Below the pieces are notes generated by a model. It saw nothing but the letters and a program-made list of their open reading frames with translations. It searched no databases and had not been told where the DNA came from. A program made the translations under genes and the position numbers. Shown piece after piece: positions 52,747 to 62,058 of a stretch of DNA of 64,000 nt. Position 1 is the stretch's first letter. Each line of letters opens with the position of its first letter. The stretch lies in contig NZ_JASCXJ010000019.1 in the NCBI RefSeq assembly GCF_030271535.1, positions 51,634 through 115,633 of the forward strand. Direction: 5' to 3'. Source of the DNA: Nocardiopsis sp. ATB16-24 (GTDB lineage Bacteria; Actinomycetota; Actinomycetes; Streptosporangiales; Streptosporangiaceae).

Positions 52747-54975
52747 GTGGCTCCTCCCGCACAGAATCCGACATCCCCCCTCAACGAACACCATGACGAC
52801 GCTCCGGGCCTGGAGCGGTTCCCCCTCTTCGCCGTGGCGGCCGGAGCACTGTGCCTCCTCGGGCTGGCTCTGACCCTCGTGCTCGGTGGAGCCGCCTTCC
52901 CCGAGGTCATCCCGGGCCTGCCCGACGCCGGCGAGGCGGTCCGCTGGGGCATGCCCTTGGCCAAGGTCACCATGGACGCCGCCGCGGTCGTGACGGTCGG
53001 TCTGCTACTGCTCACGGTGGTACTGCTGCCGTCCGAGAAGGGCAGGCTCTCCCCGCAGGCGGTCGGTTACGTGCACGGCGCCACCTGGGCGGCCCTGGTG
53101 TGGGCCCTGGCCGCGGTGATGACCCTGTACTTCCAGGCCTCGGAGTTCCTCGCCAGACCCGCGGGTCAGGTCAGCGTGGACGAGGTCACCGCCTACGCCG
53201 GGTCGGTCTCCGGCGGCATCGCGCTGATGTTCGTCATCCTCGTCACGACGGGCATCGCCCTGTTCGGGCGCACGGCCACCACGGCCACCAGCGGCCTGTG
53301 GCTGCTCGGGCTCTCCCTGGTCGCGCTCACACCACCGGCCCTGACCGGCCACTCGGCCTCCTCGGGCTCGCACGAACTGGCGGTGACCGGGCTGGCCCTG
53401 CACGTCATCGCCATCAGTGTGTGGGTGGGCGGCGTGCTCGCCCTCACCTACCACGCGATGCGGCCGAAGGCGCAGGACCCCTCGGTCGCCGCCCACCGGT
53501 TCAGCCGCCTGGCCCTGTGGGCCTATGTGGGTGTGGCCGTCAGTGGCGTCGCCAGCGCGCTGGCGCGCCTGGCCTCTCCCATGGAGCTGGTCCTCACCGA
53601 GTACGGGTTGATCATCCTGGTGAAGATCATCCTGTTCGCGGTTCTGGGCGTCTTCGGTTACATGCACCGGGAGTTCGCCCTCACACGGCTGGACGGCGCC
53701 GAGCCCGGCTCGGGGGGAGAGGCCTTCCAACGCCCCCTGTTCCTCCGTGTGGCCCTGGTGGAAGTGCTCATCATGGCCGTGGTGATCGGTGTGTCCGTCG
53801 GCCTGGGCCGCACCGCGCCGCCCCCTCCGCCGGCGGGCGCCGTGGACCCGGCCGCCGCCATCCTCGGCTTCCCCGTCCCACCGCCCATGAGCGTGCAGAC
53901 CCTGCTCACCCTGTGGCGCCCCGACCTGTTCTTCATCATGTTCGTGGTGGTCGCGGGCGGACTGTACGCGGCCGCCGTGACACGACTGCTGCGCCGGGGC
54001 GACAGCTGGCCGGTCGGACGCACGGTGGCCTTCGCGGCGGGGATGTTGACCATCGTCCTCGTACAGCTGACCGGCTTCGCGACCTACGCGAAGGTGCTGT
54101 TCTCGACGCACATGATCCAGCACATGGTGCTGGCGATGGTCACGCCCATCCTGCTGGTGCTGGGAGCACCGGCCACCCTGGCCCTGCGCGCGCTGAAGCC
54201 GGCCGTACGGCGCGGTGACCGTGGCCCGCGCGAGTGGTTGACCCTGTTCCTGAACAGCCGCTTCTCCAAGGTGGTGACCCATCCGGGATTCGCCACCCCG
54301 ATGTTCGTGCTCAGCCTCTACGTGCTGTACTTCACCCCGCTGTTCCCCGTGCTCATGAACGACCACGTCGGTCACATGATCATGAACGTGCACTTCCTGC
54401 TGGCCGGTTTCCTCTTCTACTGGATCATCGTGGGAGTGGATCCGGCGCCGCGGAAGGTGCCCTACCTGCTGAGGATCCTGTTGCTGCTGTTGGCGATGGG
54501 GTTCCACGCCTTCTTCGGCATCGCGATCATGATGCAGTCGGTGCCCATGGCGATGGAGTTCTACGGCCGGTTCGAGGTGCCGTGGATCGAAAGCCGCCTC
54601 GACGACCAGTACGCGGGCGGTGGCGTCGCCTGGGCGCTGGGCGAGATCCCGACCGCGTTGGTCATGGTCGCGTTGGTCTGGCAGTGGGCACGCGACGACG
54701 AAAGGCAGGAGCGGCGCCGCGAACGGCACAGTCGTAGGGGCGGCTCCGAGGACGCCGACCTCGACGCCTACAACGCATACCTGGCCGAACTCGACCGGCG
54801 TTCGCGCGGAGAGGGTACGGCCCAGGCGACCGCGGAGCGGACCCTGACCACTGAGACGCCCCGGGACGCCGACGGGGACGAGGTGGAACCGAAGGCCGGG
54901 CGCGAGGAGCGCACCGGGTCGGGTGAGGACTCCCCGGACGATTCCCCGGACCTTCGCTCCAGCAGCGGAACCTGA
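52747..54975 (+). CDS. CopD-CtaG fusion: copper transport/cytochrome c oxidase assembly membrane protein
   Basis: A 742-residue protein with roughly 15 membrane helices. The N-terminal half (~25-350) is a CopD-like copper resistance domain (ALTGHSASSGSHELAVTGLALHVIAISVWVGGVLALTYH, with His residues facing the membrane). The second half (~390-660) is a caa3_CtaG domain with the conserved His set in LFSTHMIQHMVLAMVTPILL, DHVGHMIMNVHFLLAGFLFYW and MGFHAFFGIAI. The tail (~665-742) is charged and disordered. Such fusions are standard in actinobacteria and supply copper for assembly of the CuA or CuB centres of cytochrome oxidase. The start is a GTG with GGAG six bases upstream. A 15-bp terminator follows. 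Confidence 0.92.
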   Translation: MAPPAQNPTSPLNEHHDDAPGLERFPLFAVAAGALCLLGLALTLVLGGAAFPEVIPGLPDAGEAVRWGMPLAKVTMDAAAVVTVGLLLLTVVLLPSEKGRLSPQAVGYVHGATWAALVWALAAVMTLYFQASEFLARPAGQVSVDEVTAYAGSVSGGIALMFVILVTTGIALFGRTATTATSGLWLLGLSLVALTPPALTGHSASSGSHELAVTGLALHVIAISVWVGGVLALTYHAMRPKAQDPSVAAHRFSRLALWAYVGVAVSGVASALARLASPMELVLTEYGLIILVKIILFAVLGVFGYMHREFALTRLDGAEPGSGGEAFQRPLFLRVALVEVLIMAVVIGVSVGLGRTAPPPPPAGAVDPAAAILGFPVPPPMSVQTLLTLWRPDLFFIMFVVVAGGLYAAAVTRLLRRGDSWPVGRTVAFAAGMLTIVLVQLTGFATYAKVLFSTHMIQHMVLAMVTPILLVLGAPATLALRALKPAVRRGDRGPREWLTLFLNSRFSKVVTHPGFATPMFVLSLYVLYFTPLFPVLMNDHVGHMIMNVHFLLAGFLFYWIIVGVDPAPRKVPYLLRILLLLLAMGFHAFFGIAIMMQSVPMAMEFYGRFEVPWIESRLDDQYAGGGVAWALGEIPTALVMVALVWQWARDDERQERRRERHSRRGGSEDADLDAYNAYLAELDRRSRGEGTAQATAERTLTTETPRDADGDEVEPKAGREERTGSGEDSPDDSPDLRSSSGT

Positions 54976-54985
54976 ACCGGTCCAT

Positions 54986-55017
54986 GGCGGGGGCGTACCG
55001 TTCGGTGCGCCCCCGCC
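54986..55017. terminator. terminator after the CopD-CtaG gene
   Basis: A 15-bp stem with one G-T pair (54986-55000 with 55003-55017) and a TT loop, 11 bases after the stop codon. The remaining convergent spacer up to 55524 contains no recognisable gene. Confidence 0.75.
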
Positions 55018-55524
55018 GCCGTACCAGGGGCGTTCGCCCGGACGGCGGAGACCGCGCGACGTGCGGGGCTCCCCGACCTGGAGCGAACGGCCATGTCGGA
55101 GGGCGGCACGAGGAGGTCCCGCTCGGGGGTCGACACGGCCTCACGGCGGGAGAAGGACCGCAACGGCGCCCGCCGCACCGTCGAGGAACGGGGTTCGACG
55201 TTCCGCTCGTCCCCGGCCGTCTCGGAGCGGACCCGCCGTGCGCGCCACTGTTCGCGGCGGTCGACGACCTGGAGCGGACCGTCGCGGAGACCTCGCCGAA
55301 GGCGGGCCCCGGGTGGCCGGAGGACCGCTGTGGGAGAGGCCGTACCCGCTGTTCGACGCCCCACGGGAGAGGGCGCGCACGCCTTCGGACCCTTGAGCGA
55401 GGTACGGCTCAGGTCAGGGGTGGCCCCGGTCCCCGCCGGGACGCGCCGACCGAGACGGCCCCACCGGTCCGCGCGGCGGAGGAGGAAACAAAAGGGCGAC
55501 GGCGGCGAATCGGCACCGGAACGA

Positions 55525-55953
55525 TCAGACCAGCAGGGCGGCCACGGACGTCCCCACCAACCCGAGCACCAGGCAGATCAACAGACCGGCGGCCGACACC
55601 GGCAGGGACGGTCGCAGCGAGGCGAGGGCGGACCGGTCTCCGGTCGAGGCCTGACGGCGTGCCACCATCGGCAACATCACCACGTTCACCGCGCACACGA
55701 TGGCCGCCACACAGACGGCCGCGGCGAACGCCGGCCAGAATCCGGAGCCGGAGGACAGGAAGTCGACGGCGGTCGACGTCGGAAGCGCCACCAACACCAC
55801 GACCGAGGCGACCCCGAACGCCACACGCACTCCGGGCGCGGCCCCGCGCGAGCTTCCCGAGAGCACGAGGAGCAGACCAAGGAGGGCCGCCATCAGGATG
55901 GCGCCCACGATTCCGAACACGGCGATGCCGACCAGCGAATTCACGTTGGACAT
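55525..55953 (-). CDS. small four-helix membrane protein, unknown function
   Basis: A 142-residue hydrophobic protein with four predicted membrane helices: VGIAVFGIVGAILMAALLGLLLVL, VAFGVASVVVLVALP, FAAAVCVAAIVCAVNVVMLPMV and AAGLLICLVLGLVGTSVAAL. A short basic loop lies before the last helix (RRQASTGDRSALASLR). ATG 55953 is chosen because GGGAG lies ten bases upstream. It starts 65 bases downstream of the sbcC stop on the same strand and could be the tail of the sbcDC transcript. No family recognised. Confidence 0.65.
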   Translation of the reverse strand: MSNVNSLVGIAVFGIVGAILMAALLGLLLVLSGSSRGAAPGVRVAFGVASVVVLVALPTSTAVDFLSSGSGFWPAFAAAVCVAAIVCAVNVVMLPMVARRQASTGDRSALASLRPSLPVSAAGLLICLVLGLVGTSVAALLV

Positions 55954-56018
55954 TGTCGCACCGCTCCCGGGTCGGCCGGTTCCGGGGTCGTCATGGGACC
56001 CCCTCCCCGGCGAGGGGG

Positions 56019-59000
56019 TCAACCCACGTGCCTCACATGGGAACCCGCCGCGCCCTTGACCACCTTCAACTGCGTCGGCACGCGTTGCCTGAGGTCGGCG
56101 ACGTGGCTCACCACACCCACGGCCCGTCCGCCGTCACGCAGCCTGTCCAGCACCTCCAACACCTCCTCCAAGGTGTCCTCGTCCAGGGTGCCGAACCCCT
56201 CGTCCACGAACAGGGTGTCGATGTCGGCTCCGCCGGCCTCCGCGCCGGCCACATCGCCCAGCCCCAGGGCCAGGGCCAGGGAGCTGAAGAACGTCTCCCC
56301 GCCCGAGAGCGTGGCCGGGTCGCGTTCCACCCCCGTCCAGGCGTCGACCACCCGCATGCCCAGACCGCCGGCCGAACGCGCCCGCCCGTCCCCGGCGGCC
56401 TTGTCCACCGTGTACCGCAACTCGTACCGGCCGTCCGACATCGTCACCAGCCGGTCGTTGGCCGCGGCCACCACCTGTTCCAGCCGGGAGGCCAGCACGT
56501 ACGCGGACAGGCGTACGTTGTCGGTGTTGTCGGAAGAAAGACCCGTGGTCAGATCCCTCAGTCCCCGGGCCACGGCGTAGCGGCGCAGGACCGGTTCACG
56601 GCCCGCCAGACACTCACCGAGTTCCGCCCGCAGCGCGGTGAGGCGGCGCGCCCTCTCCAGCAGCATGCTCTGCCGGCTCACGGCCTGGTCGGCGGCCTCC
56701 GCGGCCCGCCTCGCCGTGGAGGCCGCCCCCTCCAGGTCGGGCGCCGGCAGCTCCGCCGCCGCGACCAGGGCGGGGTCGCTCATCGCGGCCTCGGCGGCGG
56801 CCAGCTCGGCGTCGAAGGAACGGGCGCGTTCGCGCAGCGAGCGCCGCCGCCGCTCGTCCAAAGCGACCTCCCACACGGCGGCTTCGTCGACGAACCCCGC
56901 CTCCTCACGGGACCTCTGTGCCTCTCCGGTGGCGGTCCCAAGCTCCTCCAACGCACGGTCGCGATCGTCGACGGCGTCGGCGGCGGCGCGCAACAGGTCG
57001 GCCTCACCGTGGAGTCTGGTGATCCGCTCGTTCAGCCCGGCGTCGTCTCCACGCGCCTGGTCCAACAGCGCGGTCAGCCGCCCGTGTTCGCGTACGGAGT
57101 TGTCCAGGTCGGCCCTCACCTGGATCTCCTGGCGGGACAACTCCTCCTCGCGTGAGCGGGCCCGTTCCAGCTCCTCGGCGGCCTGTGTCAGGGCCTCCTC
57201 CAGCCGCAGGGCCTCCTCGGCGGCGGCACGGGCGCGCGCCAGCGCGTCGCCGCGGGTCTCCACCTCCTCGCGGGCGGTGTCGGCGGTGTGGCCCTCGGCG
57301 CGCTCGTGGGCCGCGGAGAGCTTCTCCCGTAGCGCCGCCACGGCGCTCTCCGCCTCGGTGCGGCGGGCCGTCGCGGCTTCGGCCGCCTCCCGGGCCCCTT
57401 CCTCCTCCTCGGCGGAGACCAGACCCTGGCCGGAGGGACGGGCGGGAAGGGGGTGTTCCATCGACCCGCACACCGCGCACGCCTCGCCCGGGACGAGACC
57501 GGCCGCCAGTTCGGCCGCCATGTGCGTGTTCCGACGTTCACGCAGTCGGAGCGCGCGCTCGCGCGCGGCCTGGGCCTCGTCCACGGCCGTGCGCCACAGC
57601 CCTTCCGCCGTCTCCAGCTCCCGGCTCAGACGCTCGTGCTCCGTGACCGCGTCCCGACGTCGCAGGGCGGCGGCCAGAGCGGCCTCGGCCGACTCCGTCC
57701 GCGCGGCCCGCTCCCGCACCTCGCGCAGCTCTTCGGTCAGTCGCTCCAGGCGGAGGGGGAGTTCGGCGGCCAGCGCACGCCGGCGCTCCAGTTGCCCGCG
57801 AAGGTCGGCCAGACGTGCCGTCAGGGCGGTGACGGAGCGCCCCAGGGTCCGGCAGCGTTCGGCCTCCCCCCGCAGGAGGTCCAACCGCGCCAGTTCGTCG
57901 CGACGCTCCCGTTCGGCCTCGCGCAGTACCTCCTGCGGTGCCCGGTCGGTGGTGCCGGTCGGCGAGAGCGCGGCGGTGTCGATACCGGTGATATCGCCGA
58001 CCAGGGACAGACGTTCGGCGACGGCCAGTTCGCACTTGTCCGCCTCGGTGCGTCGACTGTCACGGGCCCGCAGGAACGGCAGGACCGTCTCGGCCCGCTC
58101 GGCGGCCTCCAACTTGACGTCGATCTCCGCACGCCACGCGGTGTGCTCGGCGAGCCGGGCACGGTGGCGGCGGGCGGAGGCCAGTCGTTCCTGGCGGTCG
58201 CGCAGATCCCGAGCCTCGGCCAGGGCCCGCTGCGCGCTCTCCCTGGCCTCGGTGAAACCGGCGGTCACCGACTCCGCGTCCCGCGCGGTCGCGGAGGTGA
58301 CCAAGGCCAGTTCCGCGGCCCAGGCGGACAACAGCTCCTCGGGTGGTTCGGGGGCGGTGGAGCGGCCGACCTCGGCGATCCGCGCGGCGATCGCGCGCAC
58401 CTCCTCGTCGGAGGCCTCCACCTCGTGGCGCAGTCGGTTGGTGTGTTCCTTGAACCACTCCTCCACGTCGCGGAACACCCGGGTGTTGAAGATCCGCTCC
58501 AGGGAGTCGCGACGTTCGTCGGACCTGGCACGCAGGAAACGGGCGAAGTCCCCCTGGGGGAGCATGGCGGTCTGGCAGAACTGTTCGAGGGTCAGCCCGA
58601 CCAGGTCGCCGACGAACTGTCCCGCCTCGTCGGGACGGTTGGTCACCCCCTCCCAGCGGCCGTCGACCCGTTCCTGGACGAGCACCTTGGCGTTCTCGAC
58701 CCTCGTGCCGGCCCCGCGCTTCTTGGGCCGCTCCCAGCGAGGGCTGCGTTCGATACGGACGCGACGGCCCCTGACGGTGAACTCCAGGGTGATCCTGGGA
58801 AGACGGTCCAGGGGGGCGTGGTCGCTCTTGGGGGAGCGGTCCTTGCCGCGGGCGCCCGGAACGTTGCCGTACAGGGCGAAGCACACCGCGTCCAACACGG
58901 AGGTCTTTCCCGCGCCGGTGGGGCCGTGGATGAGGAAGAGGCCACCGGCGCTGAGGCGGTCGAAATCCACCTTCTCGGTGCCGGCGAAGGGGCCGAAGGC

Positions 59001-59027
59001 CTCGATGGTGAGGGTGTGCAGTCGCAT
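56019..59027 (-). CDS. sbcC: SbcC/Rad50-like nuclease ATPase subunit
   Basis: A 1002-residue SMC-like ATPase of the SbcCD complex, which processes hairpins and blocked DNA ends. Walker A GPTGAGKTS is at 35-43, and the N-terminal lobe includes the Q-loop (QTAMLPQGDFARFL). Two long coiled coils flank the zinc-hook C517-A-V-C520 (EACAVCGSMEHPLP). The C-terminal lobe carries the signature LSGGETFFSSLALALGL and Walker B DTLFVDEGFGTLDED. Composition is very Glu/Arg/Ala-rich in the coils, as expected. Its ATG overlaps the sbcD stop (TGATG), so the two are translationally coupled. Confidence 0.95.
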   Translation of the reverse strand: MRLHTLTIEAFGPFAGTEKVDFDRLSAGGLFLIHGPTGAGKTSVLDAVCFALYGNVPGARGKDRSPKSDHAPLDRLPRITLEFTVRGRRVRIERSPRWERPKKRGAGTRVENAKVLVQERVDGRWEGVTNRPDEAGQFVGDLVGLTLEQFCQTAMLPQGDFARFLRARSDERRDSLERIFNTRVFRDVEEWFKEHTNRLRHEVEASDEEVRAIAARIAEVGRSTAPEPPEELLSAWAAELALVTSATARDAESVTAGFTEARESAQRALAEARDLRDRQERLASARRHRARLAEHTAWRAEIDVKLEAAERAETVLPFLRARDSRRTEADKCELAVAERLSLVGDITGIDTAALSPTGTTDRAPQEVLREAERERRDELARLDLLRGEAERCRTLGRSVTALTARLADLRGQLERRRALAAELPLRLERLTEELREVRERAARTESAEAALAAALRRRDAVTEHERLSRELETAEGLWRTAVDEAQAARERALRLRERRNTHMAAELAAGLVPGEACAVCGSMEHPLPARPSGQGLVSAEEEEGAREAAEAATARRTEAESAVAALREKLSAAHERAEGHTADTAREEVETRGDALARARAAAEEALRLEEALTQAAEELERARSREEELSRQEIQVRADLDNSVREHGRLTALLDQARGDDAGLNERITRLHGEADLLRAAADAVDDRDRALEELGTATGEAQRSREEAGFVDEAAVWEVALDERRRRSLRERARSFDAELAAAEAAMSDPALVAAAELPAPDLEGAASTARRAAEAADQAVSRQSMLLERARRLTALRAELGECLAGREPVLRRYAVARGLRDLTTGLSSDNTDNVRLSAYVLASRLEQVVAAANDRLVTMSDGRYELRYTVDKAAGDGRARSAGGLGMRVVDAWTGVERDPATLSGGETFFSSLALALGLGDVAGAEAGGADIDTLFVDEGFGTLDEDTLEEVLEVLDRLRDGGRAVGVVSHVADLRQRVPTQLKVVKGAAGSHVRHVG

Positions 59028-60172
59028 CAGCGCGTCCTCTCCTGAAGCCGTACCTGCTCGACGGCGGTGTTCACCAGGGCCTCCTCCTCGGAGGTGGCGG
59101 GGGTGCCACGGGCCCAGGCGATGAAGTCGCCGACCACCTGACGCTCACTGCGGTCGGCGACGGGGGTGGTGACCGGACGTGTGGAGGGGGGACCCCCCTC
59201 GGGGGCGAACTCCAGGACCAGGGTGTGGGGAAAGCGTTCGCGCAGCCGGTCCATGGGGTGGGCGGGACGGCGTGCGTCGGTGAGGGTCACCTGTAGCCAG
59301 TGGTCGGTGTAGGCCTCCCACTCGGGGCGGGTGAGCAGATCCTCGATCCGGCCGCGGACACGGGCCAGTGGGCGGGGCACCGGGGCCTGGACGAACTCGG
59401 TCCCGGCCAGACCGTCGCCGTCCAGATCCACCACCCAGTAGCCCTTGGTGTGGTGTTCCTCGGAGAAGGAGTAGGCCAGTGGACTGCCCGAGTAACGCAC
59501 GGACGGGGTGATGGTCTGGCGCCCGTGCAGGTGGCCAAGGGCGACGTAGTCGACCCCGTCGTAGACCGAGACCGGCACGTGCGAGGCACCGCCCACGGAG
59601 ATGTCGCGTTCGCTGTCGGAGGGTTCGCCGCCCGTGACGAAGGCGTGGGACAGCACCACCGAGCGGGTTCGGGGGCGCCGGGAGAGGTCGGCGCGGACCA
59701 GGTCCATGGCGTACCCGATCGCCGCGGGGTGTCCGCGCTGGGGAAGCTCCCAGTGGTGGCGGGCGATCTCCGGTTCGAGGTAGGGGAGGCAGTAGAAGGC
59801 GACGGGCCCGTGTTCGTCGTCGATGACGACGGGGGTGTCGATCCCGTCCAGAGAGCTGCGCAGATGGACGCCGGAGGCGTCGATCAGGCCCGAGGCGAAG
59901 GACATCCGGGCCATGGAGTCGTGGTTGCCGCTGATCAGGACGGCGCGGGCCCCGGTGGCGCGGATACGGCCGAGCGCGCGGTCGAACAGGCGCACGGCGT
60001 CCACCGGGGGCAGCGCGCGGTCGTAGAGGTCACCGGCCACGACCACGACGTCGATCCGGTGCTCGCGGATGGTGTCGACGAGATGGTCGAGGAAGGCGGC
60101 CTGGGCGTCGAGGAGGTTCTCCCGATGGAAGGAGCGACCCAGGTGCCAGTCCGAGGTGTGCAGCAGACGCAT
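59027..60172 (-). CDS. sbcD: SbcD/Mre11-like exonuclease subunit
   Basis: A 381-residue metallophosphoesterase giving the nuclease activity of SbcCD. The start MRLLHTSDWHLGRSFH at 60172 is the family N-terminus; a GTG four codons upstream is possible. Metal-binding motifs: DWHLGR (8-13), VVAGDLYDRALPPVDA, ISGNHDSMARM, VLSHAFVTGG and ALGHLHGRQTI. The C-terminal capping domain (~285-381) binds SbcC. It precedes sbcC with a TGATG overlap. Active in recombination-linked repair and removal of palindromic structures, of which this window has several. Confidence 0.95.
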   Translation of the reverse strand: MRLLHTSDWHLGRSFHRENLLDAQAAFLDHLVDTIREHRIDVVVVAGDLYDRALPPVDAVRLFDRALGRIRATGARAVLISGNHDSMARMSFASGLIDASGVHLRSSLDGIDTPVVIDDEHGPVAFYCLPYLEPEIARHHWELPQRGHPAAIGYAMDLVRADLSRRPRTRSVVLSHAFVTGGEPSDSERDISVGGASHVPVSVYDGVDYVALGHLHGRQTITPSVRYSGSPLAYSFSEEHHTKGYWVVDLDGDGLAGTEFVQAPVPRPLARVRGRIEDLLTRPEWEAYTDHWLQVTLTDARRPAHPMDRLRERFPHTLVLEFAPEGGPPSTRPVTTPVADRSERQVVGDFIAWARGTPATSEEEALVNTAVEQVRLQERTR

Positions 60173-60209
60173 GGCACCGGACACTACCGAACACGGGGCC
60201 GCCCCGTCC

Positions 60210-60241
60210 GGGAGAATCTCCTCCTGTGGAGATCCTCTCCC
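60210..60241 (-). terminator. imperfect hairpin between the O-methyltransferase gene and sbcD
   Basis: A ~12-bp imperfect inverted repeat (GGGAGAATCTCC-type arms) 9 bases past the O-methyltransferase stop. It may terminate that gene or modulate sbcD. Weak evidence. Confidence 0.4.
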
Positions 60242-60249
60242 CGAGGGGA

Positions 60250-60909
60250 TCAGTCCTTGCGGGCGAGGGTGAGGCCGTCGCCGAGGGGCAGCAGCACCTG
60301 GGTGACGCGGTCGTCCTCCACCAGACGGCGGTTGAAGTCACGGATGCCCTGTACCGCCGGTGAGGTGTTGGTCGTGTCCACCACCCGTCCGTGGGAGAGG
60401 GTGTTGTCGGCCAGGATCAGGCCGCCCGGACGGACGCGGGGGACCAGCTCCTCCCAGTAGTCGACGTAGCCCTCCTTGTCGGCGTCCAGGAAGGCGAGGT
60501 CGAACCGGGGCTCCTCGGGAAGCTCACGCAGGGACTCCAGGGCGGGGCCGATCCGGAGGGTGATCTTGTCGGCCACCCCGGCGCGTTCCCAGTAGCGGCG
60601 GGCGACGGAGGTCCACTCCTCGCTGATGTCCAGGGCCAACAGCCGGCCGTCGTCGGGCAGCCCGCGGGCGAAGCAGAGGGAGGAGTACCCGGTGAAGGTA
60701 CCGACCTCCACGATCTCGCGGGCGCCGCAGATACGGGTGAGCAGTGTGGTGAAGACACCCTGCTCCGGGCCGATCTGCATTCCCTTGTGGTCGGGGAAGA
60801 GCCTCGCCGTCTCCTCCACGAGGTCGGTCAGGACGGAGTCGACCGGCGTGCTGTGGTCGACGATGTAGGCGTGCAGCTGGGGGCTCAGGCCCTCTGAGGA
60901 TCGAGTCAC
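60250..60909 (-). CDS. O-methyltransferase, class I SAM (catechol/caffeoyl-CoA type)
   Basis: A 219-residue metal-dependent O-methyltransferase. Motif I EIVEVGTFTGYSSLCFA (~64-80) binds SAM, with LLALDISEEW after it. The metal-binding set is DLAFLDADKEGYVDYW (~137-152) and ILADNTLSHGRV (~165-176). The N-terminal helical cap contains HKGMQIGPEQGVFTTLL. Proteins of this size and motif set methylate catechols or related small molecules in the cytoplasm; the actual substrate is unknown. Close homologues are common housekeeping genes in actinomycetes (Rv0187/Rv1220c-type). It precedes sbcD on the same strand. Confidence 0.92.
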   Translation of the reverse strand: MTRSSEGLSPQLHAYIVDHSTPVDSVLTDLVEETARLFPDHKGMQIGPEQGVFTTLLTRICGAREIVEVGTFTGYSSLCFARGLPDDGRLLALDISEEWTSVARRYWERAGVADKITLRIGPALESLRELPEEPRFDLAFLDADKEGYVDYWEELVPRVRPGGLILADNTLSHGRVVDTTNTSPAVQGIRDFNRRLVEDDRVTQVLLPLGDGLTLARKD

Positions 60910-61058
60910 GTGGCCACCCTAGAGCAGCCTCTGCGGGGCTTCCAGCACCACCGTGGAGGAAGGGGAGGGGGAAGGTCGGGGACGTTCTCCCGGGCCTTGC
61001 GGGAGACGAGGCGTCACGAAGGGCCTTCTGCCCGGATCCGGGTACGGTGACGCTCCAC

Positions 61059-61090
61059 GCTCCCCGGGCACCGACGACGTCCCGGGGAGC
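61059..61090 (-). terminator. terminator of the DUF457 gene
   Basis: A perfect 10-bp stem (61059-61068 with 61081-61090) and a 12-base loop, about 50 bases past the stop of the minus-strand gene. Confidence 0.7.
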
Positions 61091-61141
61091 GGCTCGCCGG
61101 GACGGACCCTCGGCGTCGACGGCCAGATGCCGGTCGGCCCC

Positions 61142-61855
61142 TCAGTACTCGGGCAGGAGGGCGGGCCAGTCGAACAGATAGAGCGCTCCCACGATTACAC
61201 CCGTGGTCAGCAGGGGGGTGACCAGTTTCTTCTCCACGGGACCGTCCGTGGCGAAACCCTTTCCCTGGCCGAAACGCTTCTTGTAGAAGGGCCAGAAAAG
61301 GGGGACGCCCATCCTGGTGATCATGTCGCCGAAGAAGTGCAGTATCACGCCGAACGCCACGGCCAGACCCAGCCAGCTGTAGTTCACGCCCGCCGTGTAC
61401 AGGGCGAGCGTGATCCCGGCCGTGGCCATCGCGTTGATGACCCCCGAGGCGACACGGTTCTTGTCCAGGCCGAACCCCAGGCCCTGGAGCGCGATGCCGA
61501 TGAGCAGGAACACGAAGACCTGGACGGCCATCTCCGACCACAGCGCCAGCAGTTGGACGAGCACGCCCATGAGCACGGCGAAGAAGAACGAGTGGGTCCC
61601 CATCCGGTGCCCGCCGAAGAGGAAGCCGAGCATGCCGCTCAGCGTTTCGGTGACCTTGCCGTAGGTCTTGGTCACCGTCGCGCTCTTGTGGTCCAGGTCG
61701 GGCAGCAGTGCCGCGCCGGCGCAGACCAAAGAACCGGCGACGATCTCACCGGGGCCCAGGTGAAAGCTGAGTCCGAGAAATTCCCTGCCCTGGACCAGCG
61801 GAACGACCGCCATCCAGCCGACCACGCCACTCAAGGCGTGCGAGTGCCCCATCAT
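61142..61855 (-). CDS. DUF457/YdjM-family membrane-bound metal-dependent hydrolase
   Basis: A 237-residue protein starting at the ATG at 61855 (MMGHSHALSG). About six membrane helices carry the family's conserved His/Asp set: GHSHALSGVVG, ALLPDLDHKSATVTK, HRMGTHSFFF and HFFGDMITRMGVPLFWPF. In E. coli the relative YdjM is LexA-controlled; the family is annotated as inner-membrane metal-dependent hydrolases of unknown substrate. No LexA box is evident upstream here. Monocistronic. Confidence 0.88.
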   Translation of the reverse strand: MMGHSHALSGVVGWMAVVPLVQGREFLGLSFHLGPGEIVAGSLVCAGAALLPDLDHKSATVTKTYGKVTETLSGMLGFLFGGHRMGTHSFFFAVLMGVLVQLLALWSEMAVQVFVFLLIGIALQGLGFGLDKNRVASGVINAMATAGITLALYTAGVNYSWLGLAVAFGVILHFFGDMITRMGVPLFWPFYKKRFGQGKGFATDGPVEKKLVTPLLTTGVIVGALYLFDWPALLPEY

Positions 61856-62058
61856 GGGCGGAACCGTAGCGGAGTGCGGCATTCACTGCCAACGCGGGGT
61901 CTCCGCCGTCACCCAAGGCACTTCCGTGCCATTTCGAGGACCGATATCACGGCGCTCCACGTAGGTCGTTGACGGTCGTCTCCGGAGATTGGTAAACAAC
62001 CACCAACCCCAGGGTGGCGCGCCACCGAACCCCACGATCCTGATGACAGGGGCCGCAC

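Noticed and set aside
55018..55524. Small open frames on both strands between CopD-CtaG and the four-helix protein
   Set aside because: They overlap each other in several frames, are Arg/Pro-rich and show no family or ribosome site.
60953..61972. 339-codon plus-strand open frame
   Set aside because: Antisense to the DUF457 membrane protein gene and without domain-like sequence.
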